This document shows positions 1-7,285 of a stretch of 64,000 nucleotides of DNA, in pieces. Position numbers and translations under genes: made by a program. This DNA is from Robiginitomaculum sp. (GTDB taxonomy: Bacteria > Pseudomonadota > Alphaproteobacteria > Caulobacterales > Maricaulaceae): assembly GCA_021776525.1 (NCBI GenBank), contig JAJFFT010000004.1:124001-188000 (forward strand). The letters are read 5' to 3'. Numbering within the stretch: position 1 is the first letter of the stretch; the number at the start of each line of letters is the position of its first letter. The notes beneath the pieces are model-generated. The model had not been told where the DNA came from, did not search any database, and saw only the letters and a program-made list of their open reading frames with translations.

Positions 1-552
1 TACCCGCAGGTGTCCTTCCAGACGCTCAATGAGGAAGAGCTAAAGCCTCTGGTAGACGCCATTGGGACATTGGTTGATCGCGGCATGCGCGTTTCGCAGC
101 GGCAAATGCGCGATAAGCTGGGTCTGGACGATCCGGACGATGATGATGAAATTCTCACCCCGGCCAACGCTGGAAACCCGCAATCAGCCCCGGCACCTGA
201 TGATGCTGCCCCCGCGATAAATTCAGCTTTTGCCCTCAACCGCGATGGGCAAACAGAATTGCCACCGAGCGCTGAGCTTGACGAGCTGCAAGCCAGCGAC
301 CTTGCCGACTGGCAACCCATGATTGACCCGCTTCTTGCGCCCATCCGTGATTTGGTCGCGCGTTCAAACACCCCTCAAGAGGTCTTTGAAGGGCTTTCAA
401 AACTGCTTCCTGACATGGACAGCGGCGCCCTCGCCACCGCCCTTGCTGAAACCTTGTTCAAGACGCGCGGCCAGGGGCAGTCGCCCTCAAGCAGCGAAGC
501 GGTAGGGCATGAAACAAAGCCCTCAAGTAGCGAAGCGGTAGGGCCGGGGTAA
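1..552 (+). CDS. Mu-like portal protein (DUF935 / Mu gp29), C-terminal part
   Basis: The reading frame is open from the first base of the window, so this is the 3' end of a gene starting to the left. The visible 183 residues contain the stretch ELKPLVDAIGTLVDRGMRV followed by QRQMRDKLGLDDPDDDDE, typical of the end of DUF935 portal proteins of transposable phages. The portal forms the head vertex ring through which DNA enters and leaves. The gene for the gpF-like minor head protein starts within its stop codon. Oddity: the last 23 residues are encoded largely by two copies of the dispersed hairpin repeat (483-508 and 519-544), giving PSSSEAVG twice, so the C-terminus is an extension made of repeat DNA. 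The family call rests on the C-terminal pattern and the position next to gpF. Confidence 0.85.
   Translation, partial: YPQVSFQTLNEEELKPLVDAIGTLVDRGMRVSQRQMRDKLGLDDPDDDDEILTPANAGNPQSAPAPDDAAPAINSAFALNRDGQTELPPSAELDELQASDLADWQPMIDPLLAPIRDLVARSNTPQEVFEGLSKLLPDMDSGALATALAETLFKTRGQGQSPSSSEAVGHETKPSSSEAVGPG
483..508 (+). repeat. Dispersed hairpin repeat, copy 1 (inside portal gene)
   Basis: 26 bp, ends GCCCT and AGGGC complementary, core CAAGCAGCGAAGCGGT. It lies in frame in the portal gene and encodes PSSSEAVG. Confidence 0.85.
519..544 (+). repeat. Dispersed hairpin repeat, copy 2 (inside portal gene)
   Basis: 26 bp with the same ends GCCCT/AGGGC and core CAAGTAGCGAAGCGGT, ten bases after copy 1 and in the same frame. 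It encodes a second PSSSEAVG just before the portal stop codon. Confidence 0.85.
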
Positions 553-1736
553 TGGCGGACTTTAAGTTTTCCGATGAACCGCCAAAGGCCGTGCGCGATT
601 ATTTCGCCGCCAAAGGTTTGCAGCCCAGCTTTGACTGGCAAGAGGTCTGGGCGCAGGAACATGCCTTCGCTTTCACCGTGGCCAAGGCAACCGAGCTGGA
701 TGTGCTCACTTCCATTCGGGGCAGCTTGCAAAACTCCCTCGATAAAGGCGGCACCTTTGAAGACTGGAAGCGAAACCTGACGCCAGAGCTGCAACGCCAG
801 GGCTGGTGGGGCCGTGATGAACGCACCGATCCTGCCACCGGCGAAGTTAAAGACGTGCAGCTTGGTTCACCGCGCCGCCTGAAAACCATCTGGCGCACCA
901 ATATGCGCACCGCCCGCGCCGCCGGGCAATGGGAACGCGGCCAGCAATCCAAGTCTGCTTTGCCGTTTTATCTCTATCGCCTTGGCCCGTCCGAGGTGCA
1001 CCGGCCCCATCATGTAGAAAAGGACGGCTTGATTCTCCCCGTAGATGATCCGTTCTGGAATGAATGGTTTCCGCCCAATGGCTGGGGTTGCAAATGCTGG
1101 TTGCGCCAAATCACCGAGGCGGAGGCGCGCAGCCTTGGTTATTCCGGTGCAGCCGCGCCCGCCGTGCCCGATATACCGTTCGAGAATGAGCGCACCGGCG
1201 AGCGTGTGCGCGTGCCCCAGGGCATTGATCCCGGCTTTGCCAGCAATCCCGGCAAAGCGCGCGGCGATAATCTGGCGCGGCTTTATGCGGGCAAACTTGA
1301 TGCCATGGATGAGAACATGGCCCGCGCTGCCGTCACTGACCTTGTGCGCCAGCCGCAGTTTGCCCGCCATGTGAAAGGCGAAGGCGCGGGGTTTTTGCCT
1401 GTTGCCGCCATGCCGGACGATCTGGCCAAAGCCATCGGTAGCGATAGCCGCCTTGTGCGCTTGAGCAAGGAAACCGCTATTAAACAGGCGGCCCGCCATC
1501 CGGACGTGAAGCCCGCCGATTGGCGCAAGCTACAAGAGGAGATCCACCGCGCCGCCATCGTGCGCGAAAATACCAACACTCTGGTGTTCTTTTTCAAATC
1601 AAATGAAAAGTTCTGGCGTGCCGTGGTTAAGACCACCGGCCAAGGCGACGAGCTTTATGTGACTACGTTCCACCGCACCGAAGAGCGCCGGGTCCGAAAT
1701 CAACTTAAAGATGGCGATGTGGTCCGAGGGTTTTAA
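552..1736 (+). CDS. Phage head morphogenesis protein, gpF/SPP1 gp7 family, with C-terminal PBECR2-like domain
   Basis: 394 residues; the ATG shares one base with the portal TAA. The first ~200 residues match Mu gpF / SPP1 gp7 minor head proteins, including RRLKTIWRTNMRTARAAGQ and the motif PPNGWGCKCWLRQ with its two cysteines near residue 178. These proteins sit at the portal and help package or eject DNA. The last ~85 residues (from HPDVKPADWRKL to the end, with FWRAVVKTTGQGDELYVTTFHR) resemble the phage-type Barnase/EndoU/ColicinE5/RelE-like domain often fused to this family. That part is a possible RNase-fold domain and its activity is not shown by the sequence. The gene sits between portal and protease, as in Mu-like phages. 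Confidence 0.88.
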   Translation: MADFKFSDEPPKAVRDYFAAKGLQPSFDWQEVWAQEHAFAFTVAKATELDVLTSIRGSLQNSLDKGGTFEDWKRNLTPELQRQGWWGRDERTDPATGEVKDVQLGSPRRLKTIWRTNMRTARAAGQWERGQQSKSALPFYLYRLGPSEVHRPHHVEKDGLILPVDDPFWNEWFPPNGWGCKCWLRQITEAEARSLGYSGAAAPAVPDIPFENERTGERVRVPQGIDPGFASNPGKARGDNLARLYAGKLDAMDENMARAAVTDLVRQPQFARHVKGEGAGFLPVAAMPDDLAKAIGSDSRLVRLSKETAIKQAARHPDVKPADWRKLQEEIHRAAIVRENTNTLVFFFKSNEKFWRAVVKTTGQGDELYVTTFHRTEERRVRNQLKDGDVVRGF

Positions 1737-1756
1737 TAAACACCTTAAATGTTGAA

Positions 1757-1847
1757 TGCGGTCTGGTGGGTCGGATATCCCCACACGGGTCGACGTTACC
1801 ACTTGAGTGAAAAAGCCTCCCGGTCGTCCGAACTGGCTCAGACCGCA
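1757..1847 (+). ncRNA. Candidate structured RNA between gpF and protease genes
   Basis: A 9-bp perfect inverted repeat, TGCGGTCTG at 1757-1765 and CAGACCGCA at 1839-1847, encloses about 73 bases with further pairing options: GTGGG with CCCAC, CGGG with CCCG, and CACTTGAGTG as a tiny hairpin. It lies in a non-coding gap of an otherwise overlapping late operon. The closing stem and internal helices suggest a multi-branched RNA. No known class was recognised, and there is no U-run after it, so a simple terminator is unlikely. Confidence 0.35.
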
Positions 1848-1890
1848 AGATCAATATAAGGCTTCCACCTAAAAATTCAATTCTTAATTT

Positions 1891-1915
1891 GCGTACCGCT
1901 TACGCTTTTGAGCGC
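1891..1915 (-). repeat. Dispersed hairpin repeat, copy 3
   Basis: Reverse orientation; ends GCG and CGC, core (read on the minus strand) CAAAAGCGTAAGCGGT. Slightly degenerate relative to the 26-bp form. Confidence 0.65.
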
Positions 1916-1928
1916 GGCTTTTCCTTTT

Positions 1929-1954
1929 GCGCTACCGCTTACGCTTTTGAGAGC
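1929..1954 (-). repeat. Dispersed hairpin repeat, copy 4
   Basis: Reverse orientation, 26 bp, same core as copy 3; the ends GCGCT and AGAGC pair at four of five positions. Confidence 0.65.
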
Positions 1955-2080
1955 CCACACGCCCGCACAGCCACATCTGACGCACATTCCCCCGAAAAAC
2001 CGCGCTTTGGCGCTGCTGGCCCTTTCCAAGCCTTTCTAAGAAGTATGTTTGCTGACCTGTCCGGGTGTGTTTGGCGCTTT

Positions 2081-2116
2081 GCCTTATCGCGACGGCAAGC
2101 TTCGCTGCTTGAGGGC
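2081..2116 (-). repeat. Dispersed hairpin repeat, copy 5 (long form)
   Basis: 36-bp form in reverse orientation with an extended inner arm, GCGACGGCAAGCTTCGC, that can fold on itself. The ends GCCTT and AGGGC pair with one G-U wobble. Confidence 0.75.
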
Positions 2117-2147
2117 TTTTCCCTTTGCCCTACCGCTTGGTTTGTTT

Positions 2148-2169
2148 GTGCTATCGGCTATTTGAGCAC
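2148..2169 (-). repeat. Dispersed hairpin repeat, copy 6 (short form)
   Basis: 22 bp, ends GTGCT and AGCAC perfectly complementary; the inner core is shortened to ATCGGCTATTTG. Confidence 0.65.
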
Positions 2170-2233
2170 CGGCTGAGAACGTTCACGCTGACAGGTGTCA
2201 GCGTGTTATTGAGTTAGGACCGCCATTAGCTTT

Positions 2234-2259
2234 GTCCTCAAGCAGCGTAGCGATAGGAC
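2234..2259 (+). repeat. Dispersed hairpin repeat, copy 7
   Basis: 26 bp, ends GTCCT and AGGAC complementary, core CAAGCAGCGTAGCGAT. It ends 12 bases before the protease ATG and could therefore influence translation initiation there. Confidence 0.8.
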
Positions 2260-2271
2260 CAAACCCGCCTC

Positions 2272-3279
2272 ATGGTAAACACAGAACTTCACAATCGCCA
2301 ACCCCAAAGCCTCGTGCCGGTCTGCGCATTGGCGTTAAACGCCGAAGCTGCGGCCCCGGACTGGATTGAGCTGGTCCCCAAAGGGCCGAACATTCTTGGC
2401 CGCGATGGTCGCAAGTGGACCATGACCAGCCCTCAAACCGTTTTAGATTTTTTCGTCAAGCGCGGTTTGCCGCTGCCCGTAGATTTTGAACACGCTTCGG
2501 AACACAAAGCCCCCAAGGGCGATCCAGCCCCGGCGGCAGGCTGGGTTGAAGAGCTGCAAATTCGCGACGGTTCCATCTGGGGCCGCGTGGACTGGAATGA
2601 TAGCGGCCGCAACGCCATCGAGGCGCGCGAGTACCGTTTCATTTCCCCCGTCATTGCTTTCACCAAAGCGGGCAACATCATCGCTGTGGTTTCCGCCGCG
2701 CTGACCAATCAACCCAACCTGAGCCTGACGGCTCTCAATCAAGAGGAGGCCATCAAAGTGGACCCCGAACTCGAAGAAATTGCCAAGGCGCTGGGCCTTG
2801 GCGCAGATGTTGGTAAAGACGCTATTGTCAAGGCCATCAATTCCCAAACCAGTGCGCTCACCACCGCGCAGGCGGCGGTCAAAGCGCCGCCATCGCTGGA
2901 TCAGTTTGTGCCGCGTGCAGACTTTGACACGGCCCTGAACCGCGCCAACACCGCCGAGGCCGAATTGAAAACGCAAAAAGATGCGGGCCAAAAGGCCGCC
3001 ATTGATACGGCTATCAATGCTGCCCTGAAGGCAGGCAAGATCACCCCGGCCACTGTCGACTATCACAAGGCGTCCTGTTCTGCCGAAGGTGGGCTTGAGC
3101 GCTTCAACGCATTTGTTGGCGCTACCCCGGAAATCGCGGGCGATGCCCCCAAGGGTAAAACCGAAGGTGGCAAGCCTGGCGTGCTGGATGCCGAACAAAA
3201 GGCCACGTGCCGCGCCCTTGGCATTGCTGAAGATGCTTTTCTCAAAACCCTTGAAGCGCAAAAAGAGGAGGCTGCCTGA
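2272..3279 (+). CDS. Mu-like prophage I protein: head maturation protease with C-terminal scaffold
   Basis: 335 residues. The N-terminal ~150 residues carry the Mu I protease pattern, with VDFEHASEHKAPKGDPAPAAGW (shown to residue 20 as VDFEHASEHKAPKGDPAPAA) near residue 66 and YRFISPVIAFTKAGNIIAV near residue 121. The rest is Ala/Lys/Glu-rich and helical, as expected for a scaffold that fills the prohead and is cut away. In Mu the same gene makes both the protease and, from an internal start, the scaffold Z. No strong ribosome-binding site is seen; the hairpin repeat ends only 12 bases upstream of the ATG. The downstream decoration-like gene overlaps its stop codon. Confidence 0.9.
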   Translation: MVNTELHNRQPQSLVPVCALALNAEAAAPDWIELVPKGPNILGRDGRKWTMTSPQTVLDFFVKRGLPLPVDFEHASEHKAPKGDPAPAAGWVEELQIRDGSIWGRVDWNDSGRNAIEAREYRFISPVIAFTKAGNIIAVVSAALTNQPNLSLTALNQEEAIKVDPELEEIAKALGLGADVGKDAIVKAINSQTSALTTAQAAVKAPPSLDQFVPRADFDTALNRANTAEAELKTQKDAGQKAAIDTAINAALKAGKITPATVDYHKASCSAEGGLERFNAFVGATPEIAGDAPKGKTEGGKPGVLDAEQKATCRALGIAEDAFLKTLEAQKEEAA

Positions 3280-3677
3280 TGGCCGCATTATCCCAAGCCC
3301 GCGCCACCGATGAGCGCGAAGGCGACATTCGTTCCGTGCCGGTCAAGGCCGGTGTGACCATTCACCAGGGCAGTTTGGCTGTCCTTCAGGCGGGCGTGGC
3401 CATTGGTGCCATCACGGCATTGAGCCTCACTGGTCTCGGTCGCGCCGAAGAAACCGTCACCGGCGGCGGTGCCGATGGTGATGTGCGTGTGGACGTTAAA
3501 CGCGGGGTCTTCCTGTTCGCCAATGACGCCGTGGACCCCATCGCCCTTGCCGATGTCGGCGGCCAGGCTTTTGCCGTCGATGATCAAACGGTCGCCAAAA
3601 CCGATGGCACAAACACCCGCTCCGCCGTGGGCGCAATCTTTGACGTGGATGCCGCTGGCGTCTGGGTCCAGTTCTAA
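3279..3677 (+). CDS. Probable capsid decoration/stabilising protein
   Basis: 132 residues; the ATG overlaps the protease TGA by one base. The sequence is rich in Gly, Val and Ala with short beta-strand patterns (VKAGVTIHQGSLAVLQAGVA, DVKRGVFLFANDAVDPIALA), like the small beta-barrel proteins (DUF2190-type or Mu gp33-position proteins) encoded between protease and major capsid gene in many phages. Such proteins bind the capsid exterior. I infer the role from size, composition and position; no catalytic motif is visible. Confidence 0.6.
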   Translation: MAALSQARATDEREGDIRSVPVKAGVTIHQGSLAVLQAGVAIGAITALSLTGLGRAEETVTGGGADGDVRVDVKRGVFLFANDAVDPIALADVGGQAFAVDDQTVAKTDGTNTRSAVGAIFDVDAAGVWVQF

Positions 3678-3687
3678 GGAGAGAACA

Positions 3688-4566
3688 ATGTTAATTACTT
3701 CTGCCGCACTGGCGGCCCTGCGCACCGGCTTTCAGACACAGTTTCAAACTGGCTTTGACGGTGTCGCTTCGGAATATTCCGCCATCGCCACCACCGTTAC
3801 CTCGACAACGGGTTTGGAAACCTATGGCTGGCTGGGTGATTTTCCAGCCATGCGCGAATGGATTGGCGAGCGCCGTAAGAAATCACTGTCCGAAAAGTCC
3901 TATCAGATTGCCAACCGCGATTTTGAAGACACAGTTTCGGTGCCCCGTAAGCACATTGAAGACGATAATTTGGGCATTTATGGCCCGGTGCTGCAAGGCC
4001 TGGGGCAGGCGGCGCGTGAAAACCCGGACCGCCTGGTCTTTGATCTCTTGGTCAAGGGTTTTGAAACCGCCTGTTATGATGGCCAGAACTTCTTTGATGC
4101 TGAGCATCCGGTGAACGATCAATCCGTGTCCAACATGCAGGCGGGCGGCGGTGTGCCCTGGTTCCTGATGGACACCACGCGCCCGCTAAAACCGCTCATA
4201 TACCAGCAACGCAAAGCGCCAAACTTTGTCGCCAAGGACAGTGAGAACGATGATGCTGTCTTTAATCGCGGTGAATACGTTTATGGCGTCGACACCCGTG
4301 AAGCGGCAGGCTTTGGCTATTGGCAGATGGCCTTTGGCTCCAAGGCGGATTTAACCGCCGCCAATTACGCGGCCGCCGCCAATGCCATGATGGCACAAAC
4401 CAATGATGCGGGCGTCAAGCTCGGCGTTAAGCCTAATTTATTGGTGGTCGGCACCGCCAATCGCGCCAAAGCCCGCAAGATTGTTAAAGCGCTCCTGATC
4501 GATGGCGGTGATTCCAATATCTGGTTTGAAGATTCGGAACTGCACGAATCCCGTTGGCTGGCTTAG
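3688..4566 (+). CDS. Major capsid protein, Mu gpT family
   Basis: 292 residues from the ATG at 3688, which has a good AAGGAGAG ribosome-binding site. The frame is open further upstream to 3469, but that part overlaps the decoration gene and is not needed. Features typical of Mu gpT include the N-terminal LITSAALAALRTGFQTQFQT, the segment YGWLGDFPAMREWIGERR and the C-terminal LGVKPNLLVVGTANRAKARK. It forms the icosahedral shell. It is followed by the HI1506-like gene ten bases downstream. Confidence 0.93.
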   Translation: MLITSAALAALRTGFQTQFQTGFDGVASEYSAIATTVTSTTGLETYGWLGDFPAMREWIGERRKKSLSEKSYQIANRDFEDTVSVPRKHIEDDNLGIYGPVLQGLGQAARENPDRLVFDLLVKGFETACYDGQNFFDAEHPVNDQSVSNMQAGGGVPWFLMDTTRPLKPLIYQQRKAPNFVAKDSENDDAVFNRGEYVYGVDTREAAGFGYWQMAFGSKADLTAANYAAAANAMMAQTNDAGVKLGVKPNLLVVGTANRAKARKIVKALLIDGGDSNIWFEDSELHESRWLA

Positions 4567-4575
4567 GAGGGCGTC

Positions 4576-4914
4576 ATGGCAAAAAAACCTGCAAGAACCA
4601 CTGATCCAAAGCCGGAGGCGGAAACGCCTTCGGCTATTGCTCCCGACCCAAACGCGGAAGCTTCGCCGCCTTCAAATGGCGAGGCTGTAGAACAAGAAGA
4701 CTCGCGCTCAAGAGCTACGCGCCAGCATCGCGATAGCGCACAGGAAAAAGTGGAAATCAGTGCCGCCCGCGACCCCTATCGCCGCGCCGGTCTGGCCTTG
4801 GGTAAAAATCCCCTGATCGTACCAATTGATGATCTGGACGACGATCAGCGTGAAGCGCTGGAAGCCGACCCTAACGTGTTCATTCGCGCCCACCGTTCTT
4901 CGGATGAAGGGTAA
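4576..4914 (+). CDS. HI1506-like Mu prophage protein
   Basis: 112 residues with a TAGGAGG-like ribosome-binding site. The N-terminal two thirds are Pro/Ala/Glu-rich and disordered. The C-terminal block, YRRAGLALGKNPLIVPIDDL followed by a DDDQREALEADP stretch, matches the small FluMu HI1506-type domain found between the capsid and gp36 genes of Mu-like prophages. Its function is not established. A 36-bp copy of the dispersed repeat (4704-4739) lies in frame in the disordered linker and encodes roughly RSRATRQHRDSA, so the linker has absorbed a repeat. Confidence 0.75.
   Translation: MAKKPARTTDPKPEAETPSAIAPDPNAEASPPSNGEAVEQEDSRSRATRQHRDSAQEKVEISAARDPYRRAGLALGKNPLIVPIDDLDDDQREALEADPNVFIRAHRSSDEG
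4704..4739 (+). repeat. Dispersed hairpin repeat, copy 8 (inside a gene)
   Basis: 36 bp, ends GCGCT and AGCGC complementary, long inner arm. It sits in frame inside the disordered linker of the HI1506-like protein. Confidence 0.7.
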
Positions 4915-4919
4915 GCTGC

Positions 4920-5348
4920 ATGTACGCGAACCGCGCTGATATTGAAACACTGCATGGTACGGACCTTTTATTGGTCCTTGCTGACCGTGACAATTCCGGC
5001 GTGGTTGAGATGGAAGCGGTGACCATGGCGCTAAGCCGGGCCACCGCCACCATCGACGCGCATATTGGCAAGGCTTACCGCCTGCCATTGCCCGCTATTC
5101 CCGAAATTCTGCGCGGGTTTGCGATTGATTTGGCGATCTACTTCTTGGCCGGGCAGGCTGACGTCGCCACCGATGGCCAACGCGAGCGTTATGAGGATGC
5201 GATTGCAACTCTTAAACTGATCGGTGCGGGCAAGGCCGCTTTGCCAATCGACACCGATGCGGACGGCGCAGAAGAAACCTCACCCGCCGTCATCACCACT
5301 TCTGGCCCCGCGCGCATTTTCACCCGCCAAACCCTGCGTGATCTGTAA
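4920..5348 (+). CDS. Mu gp36-like protein (DUF1320), head-tail joining region
   Basis: 142 residues. It begins MYANRADIETLHG and contains ALSRATATIDAHIGKAYRLP, then FAIDLAIYFLAG and YEDAIATLKLIGAGK, the usual DUF1320 pattern. In Mu-like phages this gene follows the capsid gene and is thought to be a head completion or connector protein. It starts six bases after the HI1506-like gene and its stop shares one base with the next start. Confidence 0.88.
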   Translation: MYANRADIETLHGTDLLLVLADRDNSGVVEMEAVTMALSRATATIDAHIGKAYRLPLPAIPEILRGFAIDLAIYFLAGQADVATDGQRERYEDAIATLKLIGAGKAALPIDTDADGAEETSPAVITTSGPARIFTRQTLRDL

Positions 5349-5785
5349 TGGCAGGCACGCAGCTAACATTCGACATTAAGGGCTTTGCCGAAGCAACACA
5401 TGCCATCAATGGGCTTGGCGGCAACGCTGCTGACATTTACGTCGCCGCAGGCGCGCTCATTGAAAGCCAAACCCGCCGCCGAATTGCCGAAGAAAAAACC
5501 GGCCCCGATGGGAATGCCTGGGCCGCTTGGTCACCAGAATATGAAGCCACCCGCAAAAGCGGCCAATCATTGTTGATGAATGAGGGTGAGTTGCTGGACA
5601 GCATTGCCTGGGCTGTTTCCGGCGATGATCTGGAAGTCGGCAGCAATCTTGTTTATGCCGCCACGCACCAATTTGGCAGCGAAGATGGTACGATTCCAGC
5701 GAGGCCGTTCCTTGGCCTCTCGGCTGACAATGAGAATGAACTTCTTGAGCTGGTCACCGGCCTTATTGCGGGTGATTTACAATGA
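5348..5785 (+). CDS. Phage virion morphogenesis protein (Mu gpG / P2 gpS-like tail completion)
   Basis: 145 residues. The central block KTGPDGNAWAAWSPEYEATR followed by LLMNEGELLDSIAW, then VYAATHQFGSEDGTIPARPF, is the signature of the virion morphogenesis (tail S) family, which completes the head-proximal tail end. Overlaps its neighbours by one base at the 5' end and four bases at the 3' end. Confidence 0.9.
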   Translation: MAGTQLTFDIKGFAEATHAINGLGGNAADIYVAAGALIESQTRRRIAEEKTGPDGNAWAAWSPEYEATRKSGQSLLMNEGELLDSIAWAVSGDDLEVGSNLVYAATHQFGSEDGTIPARPFLGLSADNENELLELVTGLIAGDLQ

Positions 5786-6327
5786 GCCTGGTTGATTATC
5801 GCGATGCCGTGATGGTCGCCATCAAAGCGGCAATGCCAAACTTGCGCGAGGTCGAGGCGCATGCGGGCCGCTTCACCCTGGATGACCTAAAGCAATTCGC
5901 CACCCGCGCGCCCGGTATCCGGGTTGCAATCTTGGCGCTTGAAAACCCTGAAAACACCTCCTCCGGCGAGATCGACTGGATGGTGCGCGCCGCCGCTTTT
6001 GTGGTGACCAAGAATGAGCCGGGCCTCAAGCGCGAAGCTGGCGCACTTAATATCGTTGGCGCGTTGGCGGTGCTCATCGCAGGCAACCGCTTTGCTCAGG
6101 CAGGCGCTCACCCTGCTAAACCGCCGCGCGCGCAAACCATGATGAGCACAGCATTGGGCAAAACCGGCGCGACCATTTGGGCGGTGGAATGGACCCAAAA
6201 ACTGCGCCTTGGCGAAGATGCTTATTTAATTGACGGCCTTGTGCCGACTGATTTGTATATCGGCTTCGCCCCCAAAATTGGCGCGGACCATGTGGACGAT
6301 TATTTACACGTGGGGCCAGGTCTATGA
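5782..6327 (+). CDS. Mu gp37-like protein (DUF1834), probable tail terminator
   Basis: 181 residues in frame directly after the virion morphogenesis gene (ATGA overlap). The pattern YRDAVMVAIKAAMPNLREVE at the N-terminus, VAILALENPENTSSGEIDW in the middle and VEWTQKLRLGEDAYLID near the end fit the DUF1834/gp37 family, placed between head completion and tail genes in Mu-like phages. It is probably the last Mu-type gene before the P2-type baseplate genes begin. Confidence 0.82.
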   Translation: MSLVDYRDAVMVAIKAAMPNLREVEAHAGRFTLDDLKQFATRAPGIRVAILALENPENTSSGEIDWMVRAAAFVVTKNEPGLKREAGALNIVGALAVLIAGNRFAQAGAHPAKPPRAQTMMSTALGKTGATIWAVEWTQKLRLGEDAYLIDGLVPTDLYIGFAPKIGADHVDDYLHVGPGL

Positions 6328-6461
6328 CGTCGCTTTCTATCCGTTTCCCGCAATCACTCACCCGACCAACCGTTAGGTACGCTGCCGTGGGTTGGTTCGC
6401 CAAGGGGAGGAAGCTGGGTGCGGGCCGGTGCCGTATCTCTATAAAGGGTGCCGCGCAATGA
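6324..6461 (+). CDS. 45-residue basic protein, overlapping both neighbours
   Basis: A small ORF that fills the apparent gap between gp37 and V. Its ATG at 6324 overlaps the gp37 TGA (ATGA) and its own TGA at 6459 overlaps the V-gene ATG (ATGA). The product starts MTSLSIRFPQSLTRPTVRY and ends GRCRISIKGAAQ; it is strongly basic (eight Arg, three Lys, no acidic residue). The perfect double overlap, in an operon that uses the same ATGA junction repeatedly, argues for translation by coupling. No family recognised. It could instead be a leader that couples V to gp37. Confidence 0.6.
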   Translation: MTSLSIRFPQSLTRPTVRYAAVGWFAKGRKLGAGRCRISIKGAAQ

Positions 6462-7072
6462 ATGAACAGCGCTATAATCTGGCCGAACTGACCCGGCGCA
6501 TGAACAATATTGTGCGCGCAGGCACCATTACCGAGCTTGGTGCCTTGCCGGGGCGCGCCCGCGTCCAGCTTGCGCCAGAGCTGACAACCGCTTTTTTGCC
6601 ATGGCTGACGTCGCGTGCAGGCACTGATGTTACGTGGTGGGCACCCGAAATTGGTGAGCAGGTCATAGTGCTTTCCCCTTCCGGCGATCTGGCAGCGGGT
6701 TACATCCTTCCGTCGCTCTATTCTGACGCCCTGCCTGCCTGGTCCGACAATCCAGATATCAGCGGCACCCATTGGGCCGATGGTGCCACGGATGAATATG
6801 ACCGCGACATTCATAAGCGCACGATTACTTTGCCCGATGATGGCGAGATCACAATCACGGTCGGCCAGACCAGCGTAAAGGCCAATGCTGACACGGCTAT
6901 CATCACCGTTGGCGACACCCTCATCACAGCAACCGCCGATGATATCACCCTTGACGCGCCAACCATAAAGCTAGGCACCGGCACATTAAAAGACGTGGCG
7001 CGCAAAGGCGACGCGGTTGATCCCAACACCCACAAAATCATTGAAGGCTCGGCCATCGTGTCGGCGGCTTAA
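6458..7072 (+). CDS. V: Baseplate spike protein gpV
   Basis: 204 residues from the ATG at 6458 (overlapping the small upstream ORF); the frame continues upstream to 6392 but the extra residues look unnatural. N-terminal OB-fold region: NNIVRAGTITELGALPGRAR and then WWAPEIGEQVIVLSPSGDL, typical of P2 gpV / Mu gp45. The C-terminal half has repeating beta-strand segments (TITVGQTSVKANADTAIITV, DDITLDAPTIKLG) that form the trimeric spike piercing the cell envelope. First of the P2-order tail genes. Confidence 0.93.
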   Translation: MNEQRYNLAELTRRMNNIVRAGTITELGALPGRARVQLAPELTTAFLPWLTSRAGTDVTWWAPEIGEQVIVLSPSGDLAAGYILPSLYSDALPAWSDNPDISGTHWADGATDEYDRDIHKRTITLPDDGEITITVGQTSVKANADTAIITVGDTLITATADDITLDAPTIKLGTGTLKDVARKGDAVDPNTHKIIEGSAIVSAA

Positions 7073-7087
7073 AAAGGAAAGAAAGTT

Positions 7088-7279
7088 ATGTCAAAAACCC
7101 AAAAATATACCGTGCTTCACGCGCAAAACATCGCCGGTGCCCATCGCAGCGTGGGCGATGTGATTGAGCTGACCGACGCGCAGGCACAATATTTGATCGG
7201 CAATGCTGTCGCGCTGAACGGCAGAGAAGCCAAACCCGCACCCGGCAAGCCAGCTTCCAGCAAATCAACGAAGGGCTAG
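7088..7279 (+). CDS. Small phage protein of unknown function
   Basis: 63 residues, preceded by a purine-rich AAAAGGAAAG site. The N-terminal two thirds (YTVLHAQNIAGAHRSVGDV, then ELTDAQAQYLIGNAVALN) look like the small beta-rich proteins often found between V and W; the C-terminus is Pro/Lys/Ser-rich. The segment VGDVIELTDAQAQYL is common to small phage proteins described only as hypothetical. No specific function can be supported. Confidence 0.65.
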   Translation: MSKTQKYTVLHAQNIAGAHRSVGDVIELTDAQAQYLIGNAVALNGREAKPAPGKPASSKSTKG

Positions 7280-7285
7280 TCCATA

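Larger units (their letters stand above)
1737..2271. other. 535-bp non-coding gap in the late operon filled with repeats
   Basis: No convincing gene is present. From left to right it holds the candidate structured RNA (1757-1847) and five copies of the dispersed hairpin repeat in both orientations (1891-1915, 1929-1954, 2081-2116, 2148-2169, 2234-2259). A half copy lies near 2127-2140 (GCCCTACCGCTTGG). The only plus-strand ORF here, 1889-2176, is made largely of repeat sequence. The gap is unusual because every other neighbour pair in this part of the head operon overlaps or is separated by a few bases. Confidence 0.7.

Noticed and set aside
1889..2176. 95-residue plus-strand ORF
   Set aside because: Most of its length is dispersed repeat DNA in reverse orientation; no recognisable protein and no ribosome-binding site.
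2443..3288. Long minus-strand ORFs opposite phage genes (also 867-1499, 6116-6814, 11667-12395, 17609-18265)
   Set aside because: They mirror well-recognised plus-strand structural genes in GC-rich DNA and show no family features of their own.
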